Positions 9,224 to 18,850 of a DNA stretch of 64,000 nt are shown here, piece after piece. The stretch covers positions 62,001 to 126,000 of the forward strand of contig JAJYXB010000004.1 in assembly GCA_021791195.1 (NCBI GenBank). The letters are read 5' to 3'. Made by a program: the position numbers and the translations under genes. The notes under the pieces are model-generated. The model ran no database searches. It worked only from the letters and a program-made list of their open reading frames with translations, and had not been told where the DNA came from. This stretch comes from Actinomycetes bacterium (GTDB lineage Bacteria > Actinomycetota > Thermoleophilia > BMS3ABIN01). Within the stretch, counting starts at the first letter, position 1. Each line of letters begins with the position of its first letter.

Positions 9224-10189
9224 TTATGCCGGACCGGCTCCCGCCGGCTGCGGCACGGCGCCGGGTTTGCGGGCAAAAACATACAGGCTGGAACTGTGCT
9301 TCATCGATGCCATGATCCTGCCCACCGGGGTGTTCAGCAGGCGCAGGGGGCGCGGCAGGCTCGTGGGGAAAGTCGCGCTCGCGCTTCTCCCGATCCGGTT
9401 CCGTGTACGCATCGCCAGCCAGACCAGGAAGAACGGCAAAAAACTGATCGGCTGATGATGACCGCCCGTGACCCGCAGGCCGGAGCGCTCCAGCAAGCGG
9501 GTCAGACTCCTTGTTGAATACGAGAAGAGATGCCGGGGCACGTCGAAGCCTCCCCAGTACCGGCCCAGCAGGCTCGCTTCCGCTCCCCGGTTGAAAATGT
9601 ACAGGCACAGAACGCCGCCGGGTTTGAGGATCCGTGTCACCTCATCCATGAAAGCCTGGGGCTGACGGATGTGCTCGAGCACCCCCAGGATGGTGACAGC
9701 ATCGAAACTTTCATCGTCGTAGCCGATATCCTCGAGCTCGCCATAGCCCAGCTCGATGCCGTGCTCATCCCGGAAAGTCTCGACGATCTCGGAATCGATC
9801 TCTGTTCCCTTGACATCCCATCCGATTTCTTTCATCGCGGGCAGAAACATGCTGTTCCCAGTACCGATGTCCAGCAGGGTCCCAGGCTCCCGTTGCCGCA
9901 AATGTCCGAGGACGGGAGCGTAGAGGCCGGCTCCACCCGCGTGATGCCCGATCCGGAAGGGGTACTCATGCGTATAAAACTGCTGATGCTCTTCCCTGGT
10001 GGGTTGGGGATTCAGATAAACGAGGCCGCATTCCTCACAGCGGAAGATGGGAAAATGCGCAGCGGAATACAACGCTTTATCACGACCAACATAAAAAAGC
10101 CTGGAGTCATCCGAACTGCAGACGTAGCACGCCAGTCTGCCTGTCTTGCTCATGTCAAGCCCACTTCCCCGATGGACCGCCCGGTCCAT
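9224..10189 (-). CDS. Class I SAM-dependent methyltransferase with N-terminal zinc ribbon
   Basis: CYVCSS...CEECGLVYLNPQPT; LLDIGTGNSMFLPAMKEIGWDVKGTE; LGVLEHI; VPRHLFSYS. Confidence 0.9.
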   Translation of the reverse strand: MDRAVHRGSGLDMSKTGRLACYVCSSDDSRLFYVGRDKALYSAAHFPIFRCEECGLVYLNPQPTREEHQQFYTHEYPFRIGHHAGGAGLYAPVLGHLRQREPGTLLDIGTGNSMFLPAMKEIGWDVKGTEIDSEIVETFRDEHGIELGYGELEDIGYDDESFDAVTILGVLEHIRQPQAFMDEVTRILKPGGVLCLYIFNRGAEASLLGRYWGGFDVPRHLFSYSTRSLTRLLERSGLRVTGGHHQPISFLPFFLVWLAMRTRNRIGRSASATFPTSLPRPLRLLNTPVGRIMASMKHSSSLYVFARKPGAVPQPAGAGPA

Positions 10190-10335
10190 GCCCTAGTGTC
10201 AATTCTATACCTATGAGGTTACATCGAGTTGCCTTGTTTTTCAATAACCGGACTGTTCCGCAGACCGCGGACAATGTCTGCCGGTTAGAATGATCGCGCC
10301 TCGTGGGGGTATGAGCAGAAAGTGCCCGGGGAGAA

Positions 10336-11262
10336 TTACTGCTGGTTCCTCTTCCTGGCCAAAACATACATGTTGGAGCTTGCGCCTGACCGGGCCAGCG
10401 CGACTCCCAGCGGCAGGCTCAGCTTTTCCAGCAGCGCTGGCAGCCTGGGGACGTACACCGGCCGCCCGGAGCCGCTCAGCCGGTCACGCATCCGCGCCGC
10501 CGCCCACATGCCGCTGTAGGCCAGATAGTTCACCGGCCGGAAGTAGACCTGCTCCACCGCGAAACCGGCCCGTTCCAGCAGTTGCTCCAGTGTCCGGCGG
10601 GAAAAGCTGTAAAGATGGCGGGGCGCGTCAAATCCCAGCCAGAACCTGCCCAGCAGCCGGGCCTCGATGCTGCGATTGAAGCACCAGAGCCCGATCACCC
10701 CTCCCCTGGCGAGGATCCTGTCCGCCTCCTCAAGCAGCGACAGGGGATCGGAGACGTGCTCCAGCACCCCCATGATCGTCACCGCATCGAAACTGCCGCC
10801 CTCAAGCCCGGCGTCCTGCAACTCGCCGCAATGAAGCCCGATCCCATGCTGCTGGCGGAAGTACTGCACCAGGGAGGCGTCGACCTCGGTGCCGGCGACC
10901 TGCCAGCCCCGCTCCCGCATCAGCGGCAGGAAGGGGCTGTTGCCTGTGCCTATATCCAGCAGCCGGCCGGGTTCCTCCTGCTCCTCCAGAAAGCGGACCA
11001 CTGGCCAGTAATGCTCCACCGGCTGCGCCTGGTCCGCATTCTCAGCCGAAAAAAAATAGCGCCGGCCGTAGGCGGCGGCGTGCGACTGCGGTGAAGGGCG
11101 CGGATTCAGGTAGACCAGCCCGCAGCGGCGGCAACGCACAGCGCTGAATCTTTCCCGGCCGGGGAACATCTTGTCGCGGGCGGGGAACAGCCGCCGCTCG
11201 TCGCGGCCGCCGCACAGGGCGCACGCCACAGGGACGTTCCTTGACTTTATTAACTTGTTCAT
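10336..11262 (-). CDS. Class I SAM-dependent methyltransferase with N-terminal zinc ribbon (tandem paralog of 9224..10189)
   Basis: CALCGG...CRRCGLVYLNPRPS; LLDIGTGNSPFLPLMRERGWQVAGTE; MGVLEHV; APRHLYSFS. Start uncertain: a GTG lies right after the repeat arm within the first codons. Confidence 0.88.
   Translation of the reverse strand: MNKLIKSRNVPVACALCGGRDERRLFPARDKMFPGRERFSAVRCRRCGLVYLNPRPSPQSHAAAYGRRYFFSAENADQAQPVEHYWPVVRFLEEQEEPGRLLDIGTGNSPFLPLMRERGWQVAGTEVDASLVQYFRQQHGIGLHCGELQDAGLEGGSFDAVTIMGVLEHVSDPLSLLEEADRILARGGVIGLWCFNRSIEARLLGRFWLGFDAPRHLYSFSRRTLEQLLERAGFAVEQVYFRPVNYLAYSGMWAAARMRDRLSGSGRPVYVPRLPALLEKLSLPLGVALARSGASSNMYVLARKRNQQ
11230..11256 (+). repeat. REP-like element, left arm of inverted pair A
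   Basis: AGGGACGTTCCTTGACTTTATTAACTT; 24 of 27 positions complementary to 11298..11324 by eye. Confidence 0.85.
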
Positions 11263-11297
11263 ATGCTATGGCTCTGGATAGAGACGTAACCTGCGAA

Positions 11298-11324
11298 AAG
11301 TCAAGAAAGTTAAGGAACGTCCCT
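11298..11324 (-). repeat. REP-like element, right arm of inverted pair A
   Basis: AAGTCAAGAAAGTTAAGGAACGTCCCT on the plus strand, directly after the stop codon of 11325..12788. Confidence 0.85.
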
Positions 11325-12788
11325 CTAGGTCAGTTTCAGCCGCCGCGCCAGATGCCATTCCCAGGGCAGCGAGTAAAAACCTGCCCGGACGCGGGCCCGG
11401 CAAACTCCGGTAAAGAGCCAGAAGAGCGGCTTGAGGGCGCCGGCGCGCGCCATCTTCTCCCGTCCCAACTGGTTGGGATAGGCCCAGGGGATGTAAAAAT
11501 CGGCGATCTGTTTCACCTTGATCTTCTGCTGGCGGGTGATCCACGGCGTCTGCACCGTGCGGGCGTCGTAGCCCGACCAGTCTTTCAGCGTCGCCGGCAT
11601 GGTGAAGCCGCTGGCTTCTCCCAGCCGCGTCAGCGGCGTCCCCGGGAACGGCGTGAAGAACAGCGTCGTCGTGCGCGTGTCGGCGTAGATCTCCTTCAGC
11701 TGCTTCATGAAATCCAGCGTCGTCTGCATCTGCTGCCAGCTCTCGGTGGGAAAGCCGAGGATGAAGACGTAGGAAGGCTGGATCTGGTGGTCGCGGCAGC
11801 GGCGCGTCGCTTCCAGCACATCCCGGGCTTCGTTGCCCTTGTTGATCAGTTTCAGCACCGAATCGTCGCCGGACTCCGCCCCCATCATGAATTTGGTGCA
11901 GCCGCTGTCGCGGATCAGCTTCAGGTCATCGCCGCTGAAGGCGAGCACCTGCGCCGGCCGGATGGTGGCGAACCACTCGAAACGCCGCGGCGCATCCAGA
12001 AAGCCCTGGCAGATCTCGCGCACGCGCCGTTTAGAGGCGAAAAAGTTATTGTCATCGAAGTAGACGCGGTCAAGGTTGTGGCGCTGCACCAGGCCGAGCA
12101 CCTCCGAGACCACCCGCTCCGCCGCCAGCCCTTTCCACTTGCGGCCGTAAGCCTCGGGATTGGAGCAGAAACCGCAGGCGTGCGGGCAGCCGAAGCTGGA
12201 GACATAGCTCAGGCCCCGGCGGGTATCGCCGTGGAAGCGGCGGTTGAAGTCCATGTAGCGCTCGATGTCAACCAGATCGTACGGCATCGCCGGAAACTCG
12301 TTGATGTCGGTCACCTTGCGGTCGGCGTTATGGATGACTTCACCGTCCCGCTTATATGACAGACCGGCAATGTCATCAAGCGCGCGCCGGCCATCGAGGT
12401 GTTCAGCCAGCTCCAGCATCGTCTGCTCGCCCTGACCGCGCACGACCAGGTCGATATTGGGATCCATGACCGTCTGCTCCGCCAGCAGCGAAGGATGGTA
12501 GCCGCCCCAGGCGACGGGTTTATCCGAGAAGGCGCGCTTGACCGCGGCGGATACTTCCAGGCCATCGGCGATCTGGTAGCCGGTCATCGAGCTGACCCCC
12601 AGCAGGTCGGCGTCCTCCATGCCGGCCAGCACCCTGGCGCGGTAATCCGGTTCGATGCGCGCGTCGACCACCTCGACCTCGACCCCGGCGGCCATCAGTG
12701 GCGCCGCCAGCGCCAGCAGACTGAGCGGTGGGCTGGCCTTGTGCTTGTTGTCCTTGTTTGTGAGCGGGAAGAATAAGAGAAATTTCAT
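11325..12788 (-). CDS. B12-binding-domain radical SAM protein
   Basis: GVSSMTGYQI, WGGYHPSLLAEQT, SSFGCPHACGFCSNPEAY. Confidence 0.9.
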   Translation of the reverse strand: MKFLLFFPLTNKDNKHKASPPLSLLALAAPLMAAGVEVEVVDARIEPDYRARVLAGMEDADLLGVSSMTGYQIADGLEVSAAVKRAFSDKPVAWGGYHPSLLAEQTVMDPNIDLVVRGQGEQTMLELAEHLDGRRALDDIAGLSYKRDGEVIHNADRKVTDINEFPAMPYDLVDIERYMDFNRRFHGDTRRGLSYVSSFGCPHACGFCSNPEAYGRKWKGLAAERVVSEVLGLVQRHNLDRVYFDDNNFFASKRRVREICQGFLDAPRRFEWFATIRPAQVLAFSGDDLKLIRDSGCTKFMMGAESGDDSVLKLINKGNEARDVLEATRRCRDHQIQPSYVFILGFPTESWQQMQTTLDFMKQLKEIYADTRTTTLFFTPFPGTPLTRLGEASGFTMPATLKDWSGYDARTVQTPWITRQQKIKVKQIADFYIPWAYPNQLGREKMARAGALKPLFWLFTGVCRARVRAGFYSLPWEWHLARRLKLT

Positions 12789-13810
12789 CGCGTTTCCCCT
12801 GTGCCGGCCGGCGCCTCCCCCTGCGCGCGGGCTGCGTGGCAGTACGCCTCGATCATGATTCCCTGACCCAGCCGCGGCAGGATGCGCGCCGCCGGAACCA
12901 CCACCAGTTTGCGCATCAGGCGGTCCAGCGCCGAAGACGGGAAAACCCTGCCCCGCCGGATCTCGATGCTGCGCTCGGTCACATATGCCGCGCCATAGTG
13001 TAGCAAATCATCCTGTTTGAAGTGATTGTTCTCAATCAGCCGCCTCAGCGTCGCCGGCGCGAAATGCCAGACGTGGCGGGGCGCTTCGATATTGAACCAG
13101 TTGGGACCGAACCGCTTTGCCTCCCACGACCCGATATTGTGGGTCTGCACGACCAGCAGGCCGCCGGGCGCCAGGTGCTCGTGGCAGCGCCTGAGCAGGG
13201 AGTTGGGATCGTCGACATCCTCGATGACGCCGAACAGGGTGATACATTCATAGGCGCCATCCCAGTCGGCTTCGTGCTCGGCGCCCCCGGCGACATCAAG
13301 GCCGAGCGTGTCGCGGGCAAAGGCGGCCACCTTCTCGTTGAGCTCAATGCCGCGCACGTCCCAGCCCCGCCGTTTCATTCCCAGCATGAAATATCCGTCA
13401 CCGCAACCGACGTCCAGCAGGCGGCCGGGACGGTGGCGGCGGGTGATCTCGGCGATCTGCGGCGCAAAGCGGGCGATGCGCTCCTCCGGCTCGGCCCATT
13501 TGCGGCCCAGCGCCCAGTCGAACAGGGGATAGAGGTCGGAGAAAGCGGCGCGGCGTTCCTCGAACGGGGGCCGCGGCGACATCCGCAGCGTGCCACATTC
13601 GGGGCAGCGCACGATCCGGAACTCGCCGGGGGAGTTCAGCAGCGTATCCCTGACAGTCCATACCGGCCTGAGCGCGGCGGCGCCACAAACGGCGCAGTCC
13701 ACCGCGAGCTCCGCGCCGGCGAAATCGGGCAGCTCCGGGGACGTTGCTTTCCTAACGTTCCTGATTAATGCGTCATCTGCATTAAAGGAATCCATGAAAG
13801 TCCCATCCAT
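12785..13810 (-). CDS. Class I SAM-dependent methyltransferase with N-terminal zinc ribbon
   Basis: CAVCGA...CPECGTLRMSPRPP; LLDVGCGDGYFMLGMKRRGWDVRGIE; APRHVWHFAPATLRRL. Start uncertain. Confidence 0.88.
   Translation of the reverse strand: MDGTFMDSFNADDALIRNVRKATSPELPDFAGAELAVDCAVCGAAALRPVWTVRDTLLNSPGEFRIVRCPECGTLRMSPRPPFEERRAAFSDLYPLFDWALGRKWAEPEERIARFAPQIAEITRRHRPGRLLDVGCGDGYFMLGMKRRGWDVRGIELNEKVAAFARDTLGLDVAGGAEHEADWDGAYECITLFGVIEDVDDPNSLLRRCHEHLAPGGLLVVQTHNIGSWEAKRFGPNWFNIEAPRHVWHFAPATLRRLIENNHFKQDDLLHYGAAYVTERSIEIRRGRVFPSSALDRLMRKLVVVPAARILPRLGQGIMIEAYCHAARAQGEAPAGTGETR
13737..13762 (+). repeat. REP-like element variant, left arm of inverted pair B
   Basis: GGGGACGTTGCTTTCCTAACGTTCCT; 25 of 26 positions complementary to 13872..13897. 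Confidence 0.85.
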
Positions 13811-13871
13811 TTCAGCAAATTCTCAATTTTGAATTATCATCCAGGCAAGGTTCCCGGCGTGCATCGCATTT

Positions 13872-13897
13872 AGGAACTTTAGGAAAGCAACGTCCCC
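13872..13897 (-). repeat. REP-like element variant, right arm of inverted pair B
   Basis: AGGAACTTTAGGAAAGCAACGTCCCC on the plus strand, meeting the stop codon of 13897..15375. Confidence 0.85.
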
Positions 13898-15375
13898 TAT
13901 CGGCTGCGCCACCGCTTCAGGCGCCATTCCAGCGGCACCCGGAACTCGCGCTTCTTCACACGCCAGGATGCGAGCTCATGCATGCCCCTGTAGGCAAGCG
14001 CCTTGGCGCCGCCAGCGCTCATCTTCTCTTTCAGCTCCGGCCCCGGCGAGGCGAAGGGCATGTAGAAGTCGATAATCATGTCAACCTTTTCCTTGTAGAC
14101 CGGATCCACCCAGGGCGTGTGCAGCTCGGTCAGGTCGAAGTCGGCCCAGGCCTCGGTATGCGGCGGCGGCATGAACCCCAGCCGCACGGCCTCATCATAC
14201 ATCGGCGCGCCGGGATAGGGCGCAAAAAAGAAGCCATGGACCTCGAAATCCGGGTTGATCGCCTTGATCCCCTCGATCATCTTCAGCGTTGCCTCGATGT
14301 CCTTCTGCGGCTGGCCGGGAAAGCCGAACATGGTCGTAAACCGCGCGATGATGCCCAGCCGGTTGCAGGTGCGGGCCGCCTTGAGCGTGTCCTCGACCGT
14401 CGTCTGTTTGCCGATGTGCTCCAGCGCCTCCTGCGAGCCGGACTCGGCGCCCAGCAGCAGCCGCTGGCAGCCGGCGTCGCGGATGAGCTGCTGCAGGTCC
14501 TCGGGGAAATCGATGAACTGCCTGGTGCGCACGTCCGCGGCCCATTTGAGGTCCAGTCCCCGTTCGATGATGCCCTCGCAGATCTCGCGCACGCGGCGCT
14601 TGCTGACAAAGAAATTCGTGTCGGCGAAATCGACGCCGTTGACGCCGTAGTTCTTCACCAGGTTCTCGAGGTCATCGACGACCCGCTGGGCGGAGAACCC
14701 TTTCCAGCCACGGCCGTACATCGAGGTCTCGGCGCAGAATCCGCAGCCGAACGGGCATCCCTGAGAGGAAAAATACTTCATGGTGCGGGTGGCGACGTCG
14801 TTGACCATGTACTTCTCCGTATCAATGACGTCGTAGGGCGTCGGCGGGAACTGGTCGATATCCACCAGAGCGGGGTAGTCGGCGATCACCGTCTCGCCGT
14901 CCCGCTTGTAACACAGGCCAGGTATTCCATCAAGTGGCGTACCCGCTGCTAGCCGCCGCGCCAGTTCCGTGGCCGGGATCTGTCCCTGGCCGCGGATGAC
15001 GATGTCCACGTAGCTTTCCGCCAGTGTCTGCTCCGGCAGCATGCTGGCGTGATATCCCCCCCACACCACCGGCACTTCCGGACAGGAGCGCTTCACGGCG
15101 CGCGAGATGGCGACCGCGTCGCGGATCTGCAGGCCGGTCATGACCGAAAGACCGATGTAGAGCGCTCCCCGGGCCGCCTCGAGGATGTCGGGAATGTGCG
15201 GATTGATGACGCGCCCGTCGACGATCTCGACGGCGAATCCGGCTTCCTGCAGCGGCGCCGCCAGCGCCATCAGCGGCAGCGGCGCCCAGACGTTGCTTTC
15301 GCGCCGCAGGCGCGGGAATACAAGGGCTATCTTCTCGCTCATAAAACCTCGGAAAATGCGGAGTTCAAAAAGCAA
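13897..15375 (-). CDS. B12-binding-domain radical SAM protein
   Basis: GLSVMTGLQIRDA, WGGYHASMLPEQT, SSQGCPFGCGFCAETSMYGRGWKGFSAQRVVDDLE. Confidence 0.9.
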   Translation of the reverse strand: MLFELRIFRGFMSEKIALVFPRLRRESNVWAPLPLMALAAPLQEAGFAVEIVDGRVINPHIPDILEAARGALYIGLSVMTGLQIRDAVAISRAVKRSCPEVPVVWGGYHASMLPEQTLAESYVDIVIRGQGQIPATELARRLAAGTPLDGIPGLCYKRDGETVIADYPALVDIDQFPPTPYDVIDTEKYMVNDVATRTMKYFSSQGCPFGCGFCAETSMYGRGWKGFSAQRVVDDLENLVKNYGVNGVDFADTNFFVSKRRVREICEGIIERGLDLKWAADVRTRQFIDFPEDLQQLIRDAGCQRLLLGAESGSQEALEHIGKQTTVEDTLKAARTCNRLGIIARFTTMFGFPGQPQKDIEATLKMIEGIKAINPDFEVHGFFFAPYPGAPMYDEAVRLGFMPPPHTEAWADFDLTELHTPWVDPVYKEKVDMIIDFYMPFASPGPELKEKMSAGGAKALAYRGMHELASWRVKKREFRVPLEWRLKRWRSR

Positions 15376-15510
15376 ATTATAACAACTTAGCCTGTCTTGA
15401 GTGGAAATTTGGGTCGGGGCCGGTTAATTCATAAATCTGAATTAAACAGTTAAAATAGTTGGGTAGTTTGGAAAGAATTTCCGCAGGAGAGGAAAAAAGC
15501 TATCCCATTC

Positions 15511-17142
15511 ATGACTGATTTGCCCGCGAAGCTCTACTCCCGGGCTGCCCGGCTCAAACCCGGCCACTATCTGACGCTGATCTTTGTTGCTGGATTGCTG
15601 GTGAGAATCGTCGCCGTGATGCATCATCCGGCCGTCCAGGGCGATGAGATCGTCTATCTCTCCGACGCGGAGAACCTCAGCAAGGGTCTCGGGCTGGAGA
15701 GCCTGGGGCGCACCCCGGACACGGTATATTTCCCGCTGCTGCCACTGCTCATCGCCAGCCTGCACGTTCTGCTGCGCAACTTTGTCATCGCCGGCGAAGC
15801 GACCGTGGTCATCTTCGGCATGCTGACCATGCTGGCGATTTACCTGCTTGCCAGAAAATTTACCGGCGCACCGACTGCTCTCAGGGCCGCCGCCCTCGGC
15901 GCTGTTTTCCCGCTCCTGGTCTATTACAGCTCCCTGATATATACCGAGACCGTCTACACGTTCTTCCTGCTGATGGCGATCCTGTTCGCCTGGGACATGC
16001 TGCACGGCTTCCGCCTCAGAGACGGTCTGCTGGCCGGCGCGTCATTGGGGCTGGCGTATCTGACCAATCCCGCCGCGGTTTACTATCTGGCGATATTTGC
16101 CATTCTCGCCACCGCGCTGGTTGTTCTCAGAAAGCGGGGCTGGCGGCCGGTTGCTTCGGCGGTGGCGGTAATGGCCGCGGTGTTTCTCGTGTTCGCGGCG
16201 CCATATGTCTATTTCCTCCACAACCATCTCGATCGCTGGACCTATAGCGGCAAGACGGCGACCGCCAACATCAACGCCACCACGAATAACCTGACCCTGG
16301 TCACCCCGGACTGGGAGAAACAGGCCTACGCGCTGACGGCTGACGGCCACGGCGTGCAGGTCGCGCAGGACCTCTACCAGATCACCGATCCCGTTTCATT
16401 TGTGGCGATGCATCCCGGACTGGGGTTCAACCTGCTTAAAACGAACGCGCGCCACTTCCTCCGCGGAGAACTGGTAAAAACGATGCCGCTTTGGTTGTTG
16501 CCATTACTTTTGCTTGGCATATTTACCCGGATGGGTTACCGGGACTGGATGAAGAAGCTCGGCTTCCTGATGCTGATGATCCTGCCGGTGCTGATGATCT
16601 TCATCCTCGATTACCGCAGCCGTTTCTTCGTCCCCTTTACCGCCCTGTCGCTGATCTTCCTGGCGCTGGGATGGACCAGGATCGATGAGTGGCTGCGAAA
16701 GCGGCTTGAGGGCGGGAGCAGCCAGCGCCTGATCCTGGCGCAGCTGGCGGTAGCCGTCCTGATCCTGCTGCCGGCGCTCGGCCTGGCAGGAGAGATGGTC
16801 CGCCGCGAGGGCAATCCCGGCCAGTTCCGGCTGGCGGGCAGCTGGCTGGAGCAGCACGAAGGCGCGGGCCTGCGGGTCATGGACCGGAATTACATCGGCG
16901 CGTATTACGCGGATGGCATCTCCGTCGTGCTGCCCTACGCCGATTACAGCCGGACCACGGCATACGCGCGGTACAACAGGGTTGATTACATGATTGTCTC
17001 AAAAGATGACATCGTCAACTGGCGGCCGGGGCTTTCCATCCTGCTGGCAGGCGATTCGGGACACCCCGACTGGCGGCTGGTGGACACCATCTATCCCGAC
17101 ACCAGCCGGGAAGTGATGATCTACCAGCTGATGCCTGCATAG
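15511..17142 (+). CDS. GT39-like GT-C membrane glycosyltransferase
   Basis: Multi-pass; VQGDEIVYLSDAENLSKGLGLESLGRTPDTVYFPLLPLLIA; paralog of 37492..39144. Confidence 0.75.
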   Translation: MTDLPAKLYSRAARLKPGHYLTLIFVAGLLVRIVAVMHHPAVQGDEIVYLSDAENLSKGLGLESLGRTPDTVYFPLLPLLIASLHVLLRNFVIAGEATVVIFGMLTMLAIYLLARKFTGAPTALRAAALGAVFPLLVYYSSLIYTETVYTFFLLMAILFAWDMLHGFRLRDGLLAGASLGLAYLTNPAAVYYLAIFAILATALVVLRKRGWRPVASAVAVMAAVFLVFAAPYVYFLHNHLDRWTYSGKTATANINATTNNLTLVTPDWEKQAYALTADGHGVQVAQDLYQITDPVSFVAMHPGLGFNLLKTNARHFLRGELVKTMPLWLLPLLLLGIFTRMGYRDWMKKLGFLMLMILPVLMIFILDYRSRFFVPFTALSLIFLALGWTRIDEWLRKRLEGGSSQRLILAQLAVAVLILLPALGLAGEMVRREGNPGQFRLAGSWLEQHEGAGLRVMDRNYIGAYYADGISVVLPYADYSRTTAYARYNRVDYMIVSKDDIVNWRPGLSILLAGDSGHPDWRLVDTIYPDTSREVMIYQLMPA

Positions 17143-17180
17143 CCAATGTATAATCAACTGTCAAGTCTCTGGAAGGTTCG

Positions 17181-18848
17181 TTGCCATTGAAGAATCGCAT
17201 TTTACGTTTTGGCCTGTTCCCGCTGCTGGTGTATTTCGCCATTTTTTGCGTTCTGACTTTCCCAGCCATCACCAGGTTCGGCAGCCAGTGGTACGCGGAC
17301 AGTTCCGGCGACGCGATCCAGAATCTGTGGAATTTCTGGCATGTGCGCCAGTCGATCGCCACATTGCAGTCGCCGTATCACACTTCCATGCTCTTCTACC
17401 CCGAAGGCACCACCCTGCTGGCCCAGACGCTCAGCCCCACGAATTCATTTCTCGGCGCCGGCCTTTCCCTGGTGCTCACGCCGTATCAGGCGTACAACAC
17501 GGTGATGATCCTGGCCGTCGTGCTCAGCGGCCTGAGCGGGTTCCTGATCGCCTATTATTTTTCCAGATCGTACTGGCCCAGTATCGTCGGCGGCTTCATC
17601 TATGGCTTTTCCGGTTTCGCCATGCTGCACCTCAGCTACGGCCGCATCAATCTGATGTCACTGGAATGGGTGCCGCTGTTCCTGATCTTCTGGCACAAAT
17701 TGTTGACCAGGCCCAGCCTGAAACGCGGCCTCCTGGCTTCGCTGTTCCTCATTCTTACCGCTTACACCGATCTTTATTATCTTTTCTTTGCCTGTTTTAC
17801 GGCCGCAATATTCCTGGCGGTGTTCATGTTCAGAAACGGCTGGCGCCGCATCCTCGACCGGAGATATCTCGTGCCCCTGGCCCTGTTCGGATCGCTGTTC
17901 CTGCTCGCCTTTGGGCCGTTTCTGCTGGCCCTGATAAGCGCCGAACTGAAAGACCCCTTCATTGATGCGCATCCGGCAGCGACCTATTCGATCGACCTGC
18001 TGGCGCCATTCCTCCCCGGATTTCTGAAAGGCTGGTACAGCAGCCGGCTTAGCTTCGGCGAAGGTGCGGGCGAAGGCCTGATCGGCGTGACGGTGCTGGC
18101 TCTGGCAGCTTACGTCGTCATCAAAAGAAAGCAGTTCGGCAAGAGATTCCCCCTCGAATGGCTACTGCTGCTTGGTATCGGCTTCCTGTACAGCCTCGGC
18201 CCCGTCCTGCACGTATACCACCACACTTTCGGCAACCACCTCATCATGCCCTACACCGTGTTTCAGGATCTGCTGCCCTTTCTGCGCCTGGCGGGGATGC
18301 CGGACCGGATCATGGCGCTCACCACCCTGGCAGCGGCGGTGATAGCAGCGGTTGCGCTCTCCCGCATCATGAACCGCAAGCGGGGCTGGCTGCTGCTGGT
18401 CCTGATCGCCACGGCCATCGGCGTCGAATATCTGCCCGCCCGGGCGCTGCCGGCCGGGGTGCCCCCCATCCCCGGCTACGTCACCGCGATCGAGAGCCTG
18501 CCGGACAAGGCGCCGGTGTACGATTATTATCCCAAGGAGAATCCGGTGAACATGCTGTATCAGACGCTGGACGACCATCCGATCGTCGGCGGCTTCATCT
18601 CGCGCCGAACCAGGAGCGTGTTCGCCCGGAATAACGAGATCAAGCAGAGCTTCGCGGATGGGGATTACAGCGCGCTGTGCGGCGACGGTTTCAAATACCT
18701 GGTGGTTGACGCTTCCGTGGATCTGCCGGGAGCCAGATTACTCTACAGTGGTCAGCACAGGAAATTATATGACCTGTCGGGATACTCCAAGTCCTGCACA
18801 GCCGACCTGACCAGGACCAGCCTCACCAACTACAGCAAGCTGAACTAG
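17181..18848 (+). CDS. GT-C-like multi-pass membrane protein, putative glycosyltransferase
   Basis: ADSSGDAIQNLWNFWHVRQSI...SPYHTSMLFYPEGTTLL followed by many TM segments; TTG start. Confidence 0.6.
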   Translation: MPLKNRILRFGLFPLLVYFAIFCVLTFPAITRFGSQWYADSSGDAIQNLWNFWHVRQSIATLQSPYHTSMLFYPEGTTLLAQTLSPTNSFLGAGLSLVLTPYQAYNTVMILAVVLSGLSGFLIAYYFSRSYWPSIVGGFIYGFSGFAMLHLSYGRINLMSLEWVPLFLIFWHKLLTRPSLKRGLLASLFLILTAYTDLYYLFFACFTAAIFLAVFMFRNGWRRILDRRYLVPLALFGSLFLLAFGPFLLALISAELKDPFIDAHPAATYSIDLLAPFLPGFLKGWYSSRLSFGEGAGEGLIGVTVLALAAYVVIKRKQFGKRFPLEWLLLLGIGFLYSLGPVLHVYHHTFGNHLIMPYTVFQDLLPFLRLAGMPDRIMALTTLAAAVIAAVALSRIMNRKRGWLLLVLIATAIGVEYLPARALPAGVPPIPGYVTAIESLPDKAPVYDYYPKENPVNMLYQTLDDHPIVGGFISRRTRSVFARNNEIKQSFADGDYSALCGDGFKYLVVDASVDLPGARLLYSGQHRKLYDLSGYSKSCTADLTRTSLTNYSKLN

Positions 18849-18850
18849 GG

